NCBI RefSeq assembly: GCF_947623445.1 | Contig: NC_135245.1 | Coordinates: forward strand, 16,499,501-16,563,500 | Direction: 5' to 3' | DNA: 64,000 nucleotides | Source: Clavelina lepadiformis | Taxonomy: Eukaryota; Chordata; Ascidiacea; Aplousobranchia; Clavelinidae | Shown: one piece after another, positions 26,901 through 39,500 of the stretch | How positions within the stretch are numbered: position 1 is the stretch's first letter | Layout: every line of letters starts with the position of its first letter | Translations under genes and position numbers: made by a program | The notes under the pieces: model-generated | What the model saw: only the letters and a program-made list of their open reading frames with translations | Databases searched by the model: none | Told to the model about the DNA's origin: nothing

Positions 26901-28770
26901 ATGCTGTTATGCAAGTTTCAAAGTAAGTTAGCGATTACTAAGCAACTTTCACGTGGCTTGATGAACGATTTATACGTAGCAGCAATTAGCGTACAAGCAC
27001 GTTCACTTTTCAATCAAAACAACAACACCCTGTAAAACTTTAACTGAATTGCAAATAAAAATTTTACTATTGGCCACAAAAATAAGTTTGTTTAAAATGT
27101 TAATGTGTTGCTGTATGACAGCATGTCATTGTCAGTAAAATGTGTTTGAGACGGAAATATAATCCGATGTTATATTATATGCCCACATCACGTGTTTTAT
27201 TTAATTATATGCAAATCATTTTACTCAGTGCTCCAATGGGCCCCGATATTGCATCCCGTCCTTTGACTACAAACGAAATCCTGATGCCTGGGTCTCTTTT
27301 TGGCTTTTTCCATCAACCTCCCGCTCTTCAGCAACCTATTCGAAGAAAGTGAAACGCTACAACACCAACATATCGCTACCTATGTTTTCTTATTGTATTG
27401 TCATCAACTACGCTATTTTATCTATTATCTAAAATATAACGCGGTAAATCGAATTTATAGTAATCAAAGGAAAGTTTTGATTCGCATCCAATAGAAATAA
27501 CATTTCTTTTATCTTGGCCAGATTTGCTTTTTTGTTACTTGCGTGGGTTTTGTTGATTAACGTTTTGAGTTTAGTGGCCGTGCTAGTCATAACAGGTTTT
27601 CGTAAACTACATTTTATCTTCCACGTTTTCAGCCCTACAGGCTTTGCCGCTTTTTAGCTCACGTTATAAATGTATTGGCTAGGTTACTATTTTATCTTTC
27701 GCTTCCCCACATCCAATTACAAAGACACACGATACAATGCAAAATGAAAAGCGCGGGCAATGTTTTGGTGATAAACTCATCTTCTGACAAACAAAGATTA
27801 TGTTGTTCTCACGTACGAAATCATGTGGTTTGAATTATAAATCAAACAGCATTTCAGAAATCCTACATATAGCCTACGGTTGATGAGATTATACAGCACA
27901 ACTATTTAATCAACTCATCATTTCTGCACACAAGAAATAGATTATGAAGTATTACCATCGAATTCAACAAACATAATCTAAAAATGGATTCATATTCTGG
28001 TCGAGCAGGGTGACAGGGCCATTACGCTTCGTACAAGGAGATCGCAAAGACGCTCGTGGCGATCGGTTTCCTGTGCCTTCAAAGCAAACAACGTGAAATA
28101 TAAACAACGAGAACAAGACATGCACAGCCACAGGTTCGCCAGCGCTGTCACATCCACACTTGAGTATATGAAGTGAGTGTTTCAGCTACAAAGCTTGCTT
28201 TTCAGGTTGAGATGGGCAGCCCGAGGCTGGAAAAGTTATCCGGTCAAGCTACACACACGCGCTTCCTATACAAATGGCAGCTACGATGAGATACAACACA
28301 TGACAAGCTGCGCATCAAATCCCGCTGTCGCTATTAATCGGTTTTGAATGACCTCACTCAGCACTTACACGACCGTAATTGGAACATTGAGAAAAAGTGT
28401 ACAGTGCTATTGTATAGCTGACGTCATTAGGTATGGTAAAACTTGAACGAGCGAAAATCCTTGTGTGTCATAGCTTTAAGTTGCATGCAGGAAAGGGATC
28501 AGCAACTCATTTACCAGGTGCTGTTGGTGCAAGGCGAAAAATGATAACAATGAATGTTGTTTGGAAAAGTGTTTCAAAGAATTATCATCGTGGAAGTATG
28601 TTTACGCAATCAATTAGAATTTAAACAAAAAAAGAAACATGCGCCTAGGGGCATATTCAAAAATAATAAAATCTTTTGAAAACGTGAAATTGATTTTAGT
28701 TATACGAGAAAACTTCCGAGGCAAGCAACCGGCTTAACATGAAATAGATTTTTGAATCGAAAAACATAAT
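17941..28770. other. Long gene-poor interval upstream of the BTB gene
   Basis: About 10.8 kb in which I support no gene. Pieces at about 18994-19110 (GGGGCC tracts, then a GTGGCGTAGCC motif) look like an eroded DNA transposon. A stretch at 22082-22164 has a good acceptor, an open frame and a GTAAGT donor but no partner exons. The interval may hold regulatory DNA for the BTB gene, or genes with very small exons that I missed. Confidence 0.35.
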
Positions 28771-28785
28771 ATATCTATTTTCAGG
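28771..28785 (+). promoter_or_regulatory. Candidate 5' splice acceptor (spliced leader or 5' UTR intron) of the BTB gene
   Basis: ATCTATTTTCAG followed by G lies 24 bases before the BTB gene's ATG at 28808, with no upstream coding exon visible. In Ciona many mRNAs receive a spliced leader at such sites. Cis-splicing from a non-coding first exon is equally possible. Confidence 0.35.
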
Positions 28786-28807
28786 TGTTACTTTATTTGT
28801 TTTAATT

Positions 28808-31800
28808 ATGGTGTTGAACACGAATGTCAAGATGTTTCGCAAAGATAAATCCTACGTATTAAAACCAACTTGTAACGAGATTATGAGAGCGCTAGAAGAG
28901 CAGCGAAGACAGAAAGACACTTCACTGTGTGATGTCACATTAGCCGTGGAGGGAGTATATCTTATGGCACACAAAGCGATATTAGCAGGGCACAGCAATT
29001 ATTTCCACCAACGGTTTCTCAACAAAGACCAACCTCCGCCGAAAATTCCAAATGTCAGAAGAAGAAGAAGAAATCAGACAAAGGCGTGCAAGAAGCAGTT
29101 GTCCCTTGGCAGCCTGCGCGCCGCATCACCACCAGCATCTAAAAGACGAAGAAATGCTTTTTCTGAATCACTTCCGGACAGCAGCTTGCCCTATAGTCCT
29201 TCCTACTCGGTGGGATCACCTATAAGCTCTGAACCAGCTCTGCATTCTCCAAAATCACCGGAATCAACATCCGGATCCGAGCAGCAGGAGGTCGTGGTTC
29301 TTCCGGGGATGGAAGCTAAAGCTTTTAATCAAGTGCTGGATTACATGTACGCACATGACCTTCACATAACCGAGGAGAATGTGTGTGAAATTTTGTTCAT
29401 CTCCCACCTCCTACAAGTAAATAAACAGATTGCTTATGTTGAATATTAATTAAAAATATAAATCGAATGAATTAACATACTTGGTTAATGCAATAATTAA
29501 CACATTGGGTCTTGAGTATTCTCTTACGCAAACGTTATTTGCTAAGTTGCTCGGCTAGTTTGTTGTAATGATAACTAAGAATAATTCTCTAAATTATGGT
29601 AACCGCATGTTTAAACAATGAAATTGAAAGGGGCGTATCAATCGAATAAGGCTTCAAATGCTTGAGGCTACATTAAACCATATGCAACGTTTTGAGATAA
29701 GACCAAGAAGTAGAGAAGGTTGCAAAGCAAATTTTTAAAATGCATTGATTTGTTTAAAGATACGAACTGTACTGGAGGCATGCGTTATGGTGTTATCAAA
29801 GGAAACGCGCTGGAAACTTGTCGCCCCCCAATTGACATGCAGCCGAAGCCGAACCAACACTTCGCCACAATGTATACCACAAAATGTTGCCAGGTAAGTG
29901 CTTTAAAATGCGAACAACGCACAAGAGATACACATATTACTCCAACGACAATATTGGTTGCGATAATAGCGCACAAATTAACTTTTCATGCTTTGCAGAA
30001 ATGTCAAACAACTTACTACCTCATCGGACAGATCACACGTCAAGGGAGAAGTTTCGAATTTAAAAGGTGAGATTAGTTATGATTCGTAATGGTGACGGGA
30101 TATATATTCCGTTTGATTATATTACACAGCCCTTGACAAGTCAAATCTTCGGGCGTTGTTATGATATTATTTCCTACTTTACCTTTCAAAACATATCGCA
30201 TTTCAAATCATTTGTACATCTTTGTTTCCAAAAATGACTTTGCTCGTGAATTTGTTTCATTAGTTGTGAAAGTGTCGGTGATATCAATAGAAACATGACC
30301 TAATCCACTTGAAACGATTGTGGATGTAATATTGGAGATCCGCAGTTCTAATTAACCCTACGAGTTTTATTACGTCGATATAATGGATGTGTTTTCTGTA
30401 CATAAGATTACTGAAATTGCCATAACAGTGGATTCGTAATGCGCAAAGCAGCACTACCTACTGTAAACATCCGTCTTCCGTCCTGTCTTGAAATTACTGT
30501 AACAAATCTCGGTACAATAGGAAAGCTGTTTAACCTGTTTCAATATTCTCAAGAAAAGACGTGATGCTGTAATGGCTCGCCGTCTTTTATTAGAACGTCT
30601 TTTTTCGAAAAATGCAAATCGCTAACTAGCACAAAAGAGTTTCTTGAGACGTGTAATTTTTCAAAATGTTTGTAATACTGCTAATTTTAAAATAAATTCT
30701 GTTACCTATTGTGAACAATTAAAAAAAATAAACATATGTTTATATCAGCAAGGTTATTTGTCCCTAAAAACTAGAGTTTTGTTCAAAAATAGATGACATA
30801 AAAATCTAAAATAACTCAGTTTGGTCAAGCAAACTTTATTATGATAATCCGGGCGTTATAAATATATCCTGCAGCTCCTCGTTAAAAAATGTTGCAATGC
30901 ATGTGTTATTTTGCGTATACGTTGTCAGCTTAAATACGTGATGTCGAATTCTTATAAAAATTTTGCAACCCTGCAGCTGAGGGCTTCGTGTGTTTGTTGA
31001 TAATTTCCCTGTGTGTATAATTTATATATTTGCCGTATTTGGTCTCTCCGCTCATGATTTCCGAACTAATGGGCACCTTGCTTGCACAAACGAATCTTCA
31101 ACGAACAATTCTCATTAGTAATGAAACAGCATAATCATGAGCTGACGAAAGAGACTCACACGATACAAACAACTTTATCCTGCTGGGGAGTCTTAAAGCT
31201 GTTTTTTTCGAATTACGACAAAAATCAAACTTGCCCGATTGAAAATGCTTTTCTCATTTCCGTGAGACAAAAAACAACGCATTCTTTAAAAACAAAAGCA
31301 TACAAAACGTACGCGGCGGTATAGTAAAACCTCACCCTATACATTACAGGATAATCGCATAAAAAATTTAAAAAGAAACTAATCGCTCTTTTCTTTTTTC
31401 TGCAGATAAGCAACATACTTTAGCGAATCCCGTCTTATCATCGCCAAAACAGGAGGCGTTTTCGGCTTTTAACCACGCCCGCGACAGTCCAGTTGTTCAA
31501 GGGAATTTCCACGCTGTGAGTGATGCGGTTCCACACTTGTTTCGCGCAAACAAGACTAGCGTTCACAGCGCTGCCATTCCAAGCAGTTTATCTTATCCTG
31601 AGGGGATGAATTCTTTGAAAACAGCAAACAAATCCGGCTTTATGGAATCAAAAAACCGTTTGGGTTTTATTGGAGGTCAACTCGATAAGGTTATTTATGG
31701 TAAAAGCGATGCAATTATCCTCAAAGATCTAGAAAGCAACAGGATGGCCTCTTCGGCTCATCGAAGAAATCATAAACAAGAAAAACTTAGGAGGAAGCGC

Positions 31801-32895
31801 ACTGTTAGCGAGTGCCCGCAGAATATTTATGACGCAAATAATGCTTTGGATCTACGTCAAAGATCGTCCCCCGATGACGGGTGTTATCATAGTAAAGACT
31901 TCAGTCCTGCACCGCCATTGTCGTACCAAAAAGCATTACGCACTGTTGAAAGCGTTGAGTACGGCAAAATACCACGGGACACCAGTGAATGCCCTCCCAA
32001 AATTCGAAAACTCTCTCCACAGAAACCTGCTAGAAGCTTATCCAATGAAGCTATTGACGCTAACACATTACACATGCCAATGTACAATAAAGAAGCAGTC
32101 AAGAGTTGGAAAAATATTGATAGTCGTTTAGCGACATTCAAAGCCAATACACACCATAAACCAACGATTAACTCCGTTTCAAACGACCAAGGTGCTCCTC
32201 GGGAAACCTATGCCCTACCACCTCCGCTTCTGCCAGCGATAAACCAGTCATATTTAGACAAGCTGAGCCCGCTTGCAAGCTCTCGTTATGACTACAATGG
32301 TTACGCTGTTCACCCGATGTATACCGCGTTTACTAGTTCTAACCAATACCAGCCCCCTCCTTTTCCAAATTATAGTTCCGTTTTGTGTTTTCCCAAAGCG
32401 CAAAGAGCTATCCCTGACATTCCCTTTCTTACCACAGCCTGCCTACCAATGCCCAGCTGGCCATTTGGCCAAAAGCGATCTTTTTTGACTTCACACAGTG
32501 CTGCAAGAAGCACTACTTCCATGTCAGTCGGAATCGACAACAAATGCATCAGGAGACAAGACAGTGATGTCAACCGTTCCAGGACTGATGTATCTCCTAT
32601 TGATATCTTAAGAAGCAAGGACAATTCTTTGCCAAATATTCCAAACATACAGCAACCGGCCAGCTGGAAAAGGAAGATGCTTGCTCAGTTTGCGGATTCT
32701 GGTACAGATGCGGAAAGCTCTGACAGCGGAGTCGTCGAATCACACAGAGGGGAACATCTCCGCGTAAATTCCATCGACGATTTGTCTGCCAAGTCACCAC
32801 CTTACGTGTCACGCAGTACCACACCACCCCCCAGGTTCGATCAATCCAGGCTAAAGGAGCCAACCGTCAGCAGACAAGAGCAATGCGTAGTTTAA
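28808..32895 (+). CDS. BTB/POZ-domain protein with an insert inside the BTB fold, no zinc fingers
   Basis: Four exons: 28808-29416, 29760-29893, 29999-30066, 31406-32895 (TAA). The phases join exactly and give 766 residues. The N-terminal half of the BTB domain (residues about 24-75) shows SLCDVTLAVEGVYLMAHKAIL. The second half (about 160-215) shows VVLPGMEAKAFNQVLDYMY and continues across the intron as HLLQ then IRTVLEACVMVL, the usual BTB helix. Between them sit about 85 residues rich in Arg/Lys runs and Ser/Pro, with nuclear-localisation character. Residues beyond about 225 are low-complexity, rich in Ser, Pro and charge, with no C2H2 fingers, Kelch repeats or other domain I recognise. Exon 2 is open longer in another phase (29720-30070), but only the phase used here continues the BTB helix and links exons 3 and 4. 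Function is unknown; a nuclear adaptor or repressor is inferred. Confidence 0.82.
30067..31405 (+). other. Intron 3 of the BTB gene
   Basis: A 1.3-kb intron (GTGAGA donor, TGCAG acceptor). I see no exon or repeat of note inside. Confidence 0.6.
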
Positions 32896-33787
32896 CTTGA
32901 CGATACAGCAAGAAAAAAACAATTTATGATCTTGATTTTTCATTCCTATTTTATTACAGTAATCCTGCATTTTGATTTGTGAGGCTATACGCAATCTTTG
33001 TAAAATGTCTGCGATAATATTGCCGGTTAAACGGTTTTAGGCCTTTGATGTTTTGAATCTCAGGAAACGTTAGGCTGCGCAAAAAGTTGTGTGTTGGAAT
33101 ATATAAACCATTAGCATAATAATACTAACTTGAATTGGATATGTACATGCTGCACATTACTAAAACAAATTTTGCTACTGACAACCCTATCGACCTGGTT
33201 TCTGGCCGGCTTCATGGGGATTCGAGTCGATTATTCCAACAGTTTTCATCAAATTACTGTTTTCCAAAGCATTAGGCGTTTTGATCTTGCCTGCGTACCT
33301 TGTTTTATATATGTCGGATAACAAATTTTACTGCCAGTTGTCTGCGACCGCCGCCTCGTCCCGATTCTTGCCATTATGTCTTCGTATACGATAATATTGC
33401 TTTTTTGCTCGCTGCTTGCTGCGCTTTTTCAAAGCCAGACGATGGGATAACAGCGGTATTTCATGTTTAATAATATCATCATTTTCGTCGTTTGACGTTA
33501 AAGCATTCAAAAGAAAATGTACTGCAATGATGTATTCTATGGTACACATTTCGTTACACAGTGTCAGTTTCAAGTGCAATTTAACCGTATTTTTGACATT
33601 ACATGTTACATTACATACATTTTTGACAAACGTTACATTTTCCCGTTTTCCATTCCAGATACATTCACGGTGTCCCTGAAAAAGCTGCTATGTATGTTTC
33701 GCCTTTTGATTTATAAGTGTAATTAGAAGCGATATAACTCATGTATATAATGTGCTTTTAACGTTATTGTTATCTGATATTTTGCAC

Positions 33788-33793
33788 AATAAA
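33788..33793 (+). terminator. Polyadenylation signal of the BTB gene
   Basis: An AATAAA lies about 0.9 kb after the stop codon. The assignment is tentative because of the distance. Confidence 0.35.
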
Positions 33794-34812
33794 TTTGCTT
33801 TCTTTTAAATCTCTGAGACATTCCATTAGCGACTTATTTAAAAGATCAAACCTTTTGCAATCGCTAGGCACCAATTTACACTTTTTACTAATTTTTTGAA
33901 CATATGGCTCCAGTTGTTGTAGAAGATGTGTACATAAACTTTCTCAATTTCCTTGCAAGCGTCATATTTTTGCGTCACGTTTTTGCGCTGTGTTTTTCTT
34001 GTAAAAATGAGTATGCATGTATCGATTTGCTGTTTAACTAAATAAACTGTAAAGTAGTAAACGTAAGCACAGTCTGCTGTTTTTCAAAGATGTTCTAAAA
34101 AAAAAGATACAAGTAAATGGGATGTGAAACGAAGACACTGATGTAAAACCTAATCTTAAGCAAAACATATGTTATTATTATAAACCTTGCTAATTCTTTA
34201 AAACAGTAACAGCTCTCTGTAGTGAGGTTTTTTTGCTGCTGATTATCTTGCTGCACTTGCATCATTATAGTGGACGTTTTTTGTTTTATTTGCTAATGGT
34301 TGAAAGCAAATGCAAAAAGTGATAAGGAATACGATTCTAACGGTAAACCACTTCCGTTTAAACAAATCAAATCTGCTGTGACTGCACTTCTTTACCAACG
34401 GATGTAGAATTTGTATTGTTTCTATTCAAGGTGGAAACCTATTTTTAACGTTGCAAATACGCCACCTTCGGGATTGTTATATTTTAACATTGTTTAGAAA
34501 CGCACTGCGTTGAAGTTGACGGTTTTTGAGAAATCATTTTTTAACTCTGTCACTTCAGTTATATATAGAAATGCAACTGACAGAAAGATATAACTTGATC
34601 TATTTTTGATATATTTTTGTGACTTCTGCAACTTGGTATATTTTTTGTGACAAGCAAACGGTTACGACATAATATAAATTCAGAAACAAATGGTTAAGTA
34701 TATGGAAAACTGAGTTTACCTTGTAAAATTTCGTAGTAAAATTCTTGTAAAATTTCGTAGTGTTCGTAGTGTATAATGTTATTATACAATATTATATTAT
34801 TATATTGTAAGT

Positions 34813-34868
34813 ATAATTGCCGCTTCAAAAATGTCCTATGGTCAAAATTCTGCGTATACTCAACAAAG
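34813..34868. repeat. Direct repeat, unit 1
   Basis: About 56 bases that recur at 34925-34979 with a few substitutions. Both contain an ATAATTGC start, an AATGTCC core and end in ACTCAACAAAG. Confidence 0.75.
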
Positions 34869-34924
34869 CTAATTTAATGTAGCTAATTTCTGTCTTAAAA
34901 TGAAAAGCGCCAACTTTTGAAAAT

Positions 34925-34979
34925 ATAATTGCTGCCTCAAAATGTCCAATGGTAAAAATTCTGCCTATACTCAACAAAG
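34925..34979. repeat. Direct repeat, unit 2
   Basis: This is the second copy of the unit at 34813-34868, offset by about 112 bases, roughly 90% alike by eye. Confidence 0.75.
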
Positions 34980-35036
34980 AAAACGATGAAGATCCAGAAA
35001 AGTAACCGTTTTTACCAGCCAGTTTTTACCTACTTT

Positions 35037-35794
35037 GACTCGACTCAAAAATCCTAAATGACTCAACTTGACTCGAGTCAAAGTCCAGAATAACTCGCGT
35101 CACGTTATGACGATTGTTAGGGCTAAAAATAACACTTTATGTAAAAAAAACGGAGCATTTTCAAAAAATTACAACTCTTCGTAAAAAGTATCAACCAGAC
35201 TAAGTTGTAGACAGTTATGAATAGAGCAGTTTTTGCAACTTTTGCAACATTTTTTACAGCTTCCGACAGCTTCCGACAGCTTCCTAAATACTCATAATTT
35301 ATGTAGTACGATGTTTTAAGCTGTTTTCAGGAATTTTGTATTACAACTTTTTGCAACTTATTTCTTTTTTACATGCAACGTTTTACTGCAACTTTTGTCA
35401 AGTATTGCGCAAAATTGTATTTGGATCACTAATTCGAACTGAATAGTGCCCTAAAAGTAATTGTAGAAATGACCCGGAAATCAATTCCAAATTGTTAAAT
35501 TGCCAATCAACTTCATGCACTGTAGAACGACGTTTAGCATGCTACGCAAACTGTTGGCAAAAGATAGCCATATCTTCCCAGATAATGTTTGGAAATATTT
35601 AGCATTATATGTAAATACATCACTTGAGTAAATCACTGCCAAATTACCTTTGAGCAACCAATTTAACGCAACGCATAATGTGACGTCAAAATATTTTTTA
35701 CGTTGCAAGGTATTGACTCGACTTGACTCGAGTCTCAACTCAAAATGACTCGACTTGACCCGAGTTAGAAATAAATGACTTGGTTACAACCCTG
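35037..35794. mobile_element. DNA-transposon-like repeat with GACTCGAGTC sub-repeats
   Basis: Clusters of GACTCGACTTGACTCGAGT-type motifs occur at 35037-35110 and again at 35715-35770. The right border, read on the opposite strand, is CAGGGTTGTAACCAAGTCA, a typical terminal sequence of non-autonomous DNA transposons. A matching left terminus was not found, so the left limit is approximate and the unit may be truncated. Confidence 0.45.
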
Positions 35795-36032
35795 TCATAA
35801 TCTAATAAAATTTAATGTTTTATTACTGTCCGCGAGACGATACTGTGGAGCTATTTGTTGTTTTGATAATTCCGCACATTCCGTTGAAGATATTCATCCG
35901 CACATATGATAGATTTCTTCGGTTTCGCTGAATGTTGTTATGCCCAGTGATCGTTATGATTGCACGCTGCTAGAACTGAAAAGGGAGTATTAGCGCGCTA
36001 GGGTGGCCCAGGACAGAGTGAAAGGTTACGGT

Positions 36033-36052
36033 TGATCATTGATCAATGATCA
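36033..36052. repeat. Perfect 20-bp palindrome
   Basis: TGATCATTGATCAATGATCA is its own reverse complement and sits in a longer TGATCA-rich run (36032-36060), about 0.5 kb before the Pez start codon. Confidence 0.85.
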
Positions 36053-36530
36053 TTGATCATAAGGTGACTCCAGAGTCCAGACTTAGTTTGTCGGAATTTC
36101 TCCTTGTGCTTTTGAAAAAGAGCGACATGTAAATTTCAGCAGTAAAGACAAATTCGTCGTACAGCTTAACATAATTTTTAAGCTGAGAGTAGGCTACCTG
36201 AATATGAGTGCTTTAATTCATAAATTTTCGGTAACAGTTTTTTATGTAAGATTTTGTGTTGAACAGCAGTTAAAAAACATATTGCAGCTTGAAGCCTGCT
36301 TTTTGACCGTATTGTGTCAAACACAAATCGCATTTTACATTTATTTTTTGTGTAATTTGTATTCGAAATGTGTCACCCAAACAAATAAAACAGTTTGAAA
36401 TTGTTATTATTTATGCAGTTCAAAAGTTATTATAATGATTTAGAGTTGTAAAGTTCATTAGGGTGAATAATCGTATGTACATGCTGTGTGTTTCATGCCA
36501 ATGCTAGATAAAGCTCTAAATTCGGTAATC

Positions 36531-39500
36531 ATGCCGTTTGGAATTAAATTAAAGCGTGGTCGATACATATTATCGCACAAGAATTCGTTTTTGGTAAGTT
36601 ATGTTTATTATGAAGTTATTTTCATTGCTCATAAGTTTGTAGACGAATAAATTGAACTTTGTTTCCTGTTTTTATTTAATAAGCTCATTTTATCATGATA
36701 TCCATTTGCTTGCATTGTCAGATTTATTTTGTTGCAGATTCATGTTCAGTTGCTGGACAACACACCTATGGAGTACACTCTAACAGTTGAAAACACAGGC
36801 AATGATTGTTTGAATGCGGTAGCACAGAAGCTGGAACTAAAAGAAGTACAGTAGTGTATCATACAGCCATACAACTTTTTTCCATGATGTTGGAAATAAT
36901 GGACATTCTGCATTAGTTCTTGAAAGTCTCAAAAGGTTTACTTGAGACATTTTACCAGCAAAATCACATTTTTTATTTCACAGGTGAAGTATTTTGGTTT
37001 GCATTATTTCAACAAGCAAAGCAAAATACGATGGGTGGAACTTGATAAACCACTCAAGAAGCAGGTTGATAAAAATGCTCTTGAACCCAACTTGTATTTT
37101 GGAGTAATGTTTTACGTTGCAAACATAGATAGTCTTCAACAGGAAATAACCAGGTTTGAAGCATCCTCATTTCACTTAGTTTCCTTTGAGTTTCATTTAG
37201 TAAATCTGGTTTTACATTTTATTTTTCATATTTTAAAGTTTAATCAATTAGGCTATACTGTATTTGCATTTGTTTGCTGTTTCATACCTATACAAAAATT
37301 CCCATTGCATAATGCAGGTACCTCTTCTATTTGCAATTGAAAAACAATGTAATTAATGGATTCTTGCAATGTAATAATGAAGAAGTGGTGGAGCTGGCAA
37401 GTTATGTATTACAAGGTATTTTATGTTTGTCAAAGTTTACAGAGGTTCATGTGCTAAACCAGTTACCTATGATTTAAACCACTGGTACATTTTTTGCTCT
37501 GTGGAGTATTATAAGTAATAATTCCGTTATAAAAGTTTAGAAAGCGAGTTAAATCCTATTTTCATACATTCTGATGTCTTTATCTACCCGAAACTACTTG
37601 AGAGGATATTTCTGTTAAGCTTGTTTCCTCAGTAGACTATTACAGGAAATATTCTTGCTTCACCTCTTTTAATTACTTCCCTCATTAGCGATTCAAGGAT
37701 ATATGCAATTTACTGGTTCTCTACAAAGTTTTTTGACAATTTGAAAAAAAGTATGGACTTTGTGGACACTCAGTATATTATTTTTTTAATTGTATATTTT
37801 GCTTGTCATTTTTCTATGCTCAGGTTTATTAAAATATAATAACTATTATGTCTGTACTTTTGCATTTTTGATTCAGTGGGTGACCACAATGTGAAGCTCA
37901 CCATATGTTTTGTTTTTAACCCTGTGTGTTGCTACTCTAACTTTGTGTCAGTTATTAGTTGTATATTTGTATACGTATATATTCCATGGTACTGAGCATT
38001 TTGGTTGCACAATCTTGTAGATGGCAGTGGTCAGTAATATACATTAGAATCTTGTTGAGTGTAAGTATTTACTAAAACATAGTACTTTGGCATATCATTT
38101 GGCTTTTTTTGTGAAATTAATAGACCAGTTTAGTTTCATGATTTTGTGTTTCTCAACCAAAGTTTTGTGCAACAAAAAATTGTTGGTAAAATAGTTTGAT
38201 CGCATAAAATTGAGAGAAGTTGTACACGACTAACACTAGTTGTTTTGAAGGTGCCTCGATGGTTCCAAGTGGAACTAAGGGACCAACACCAAAATAGCTA
38301 GACACAATATATGATAACTATTATTAGGCTTATCCATTTACGTAACTATAATAGCTATGGTTGCTTCTGAGCAAAACATATTCGCAATCCACTAGTACAG
38401 GGGTGTTCAAATGGCGGATCTCGATCCGGATCCGGATCTTTTCAACTTTTTATCTGGATCTTCCAATGTAGTCTTGAAACAGTGTTGCAGCTATAGCACA
38501 CTTCACTTTGGACTTTTACAAAGTTATAAATATGTTGTAGGCCCTACAATGTAGGGTACATTTACATAAATAAAGCACCCTTAAAATTAAAGCATGTCCA
38601 ATATGTTTACTATTCGTATTTAGTGGATCACCACGTTGTCAGGTTTGGTTGTGGTGGATCATGGCAGAAATCATTTGAACACCCCTGAGACTAGTATATC
38701 TGGTCCGGGTTCAGGCGACCGAAATTTGAGTGGTGACCCCTGCTTTAAGAAATGCTGTGCTTGTCAAAGTTACACCTGTGTCAGCCTATATTGTCTTAAT
38801 GCTCTTGGTTTTAATCATCTGCGAGATTGTGACAGTTCACAAACTAAAATTTTTCAAACATCTTTGGTTATTTATAGCTAGGGTAACCATCCGTATATTT
38901 TGTTTTGTGTATATTAGCATAAAATGTTATCTGTTATAAGACAGTAGAAAAGTTCTAATCAATTGCTGCAAAGAAGTAGCCAATTTTTGCAAACTTACTG
39001 ACAAACTGCGTTTCGAATAAAAGGAAAAATTTTTACGAGGTGCCATGCACCCATAACCCCCTTTAACATATATCACTACGCCTCCAGCGCTTGCAAGCTG
39101 CTGCTATAACCCATGCACATCAGTCATTGATGATAATACTGTACTCTGCACTGAAATATGGTATCCATTATAGATTATAATATGTTGCTTGTCGAAAATG
39201 TTGTGCATTTCACTGAAAATAGTTTTTTTATTCTATTTATATCTTTTGTAGTTAAATATATTGCAAAAAGTGCTTGTTTATATATATTAGGTTTGTTGAA
39301 ATAGCTTTTCATGCAGAGAAAAGTCAGGTAGTAGACTGTTAAACAGATATTTTAAAGTGGCATTATTAACTGTTGCCCATCTTTTCTAGCTGAATTTGGC
39401 GACCATGACCCTGGCACACACATTGTGGGATATTTTCGTGATTATATTTTATTTCCTGAGGTAAGTTATTGAACGTAGTAAAATAACAATGTGCTGTGTA

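Larger units (their letters stand above)
33794..36530. other. Repeat-rich spacer between BTB and Pez genes
   Basis: There are no supported exons. It holds direct repeats (34813-34868 and 34925-34979), a transposon-like unit with GACTCGACTTGACTCGAG motifs (35037-35794), a short triple repeat of CTTCCGACAG near 35262-35285, and a palindrome at 36033-36052. The last part should contain the Pez promoter. Confidence 0.45.

Noticed and set aside
29720-30070. 116-codon open frame overlapping BTB exons 2 and 3
   Set aside because: Its phase does not connect to exon 1 or exon 4 and it lacks the BTB helix; the other phase fits all junctions.
31829-32131. Alternative frame inside the last BTB exon
   Set aside because: It is an overlapping frame within a long coding exon with consistent phase; no independent support.
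33215-33235. tRNA B-box-like GGATTCGAGTC
   Set aside because: No matching A box, acceptor stem or anticodon arm could be built around it.
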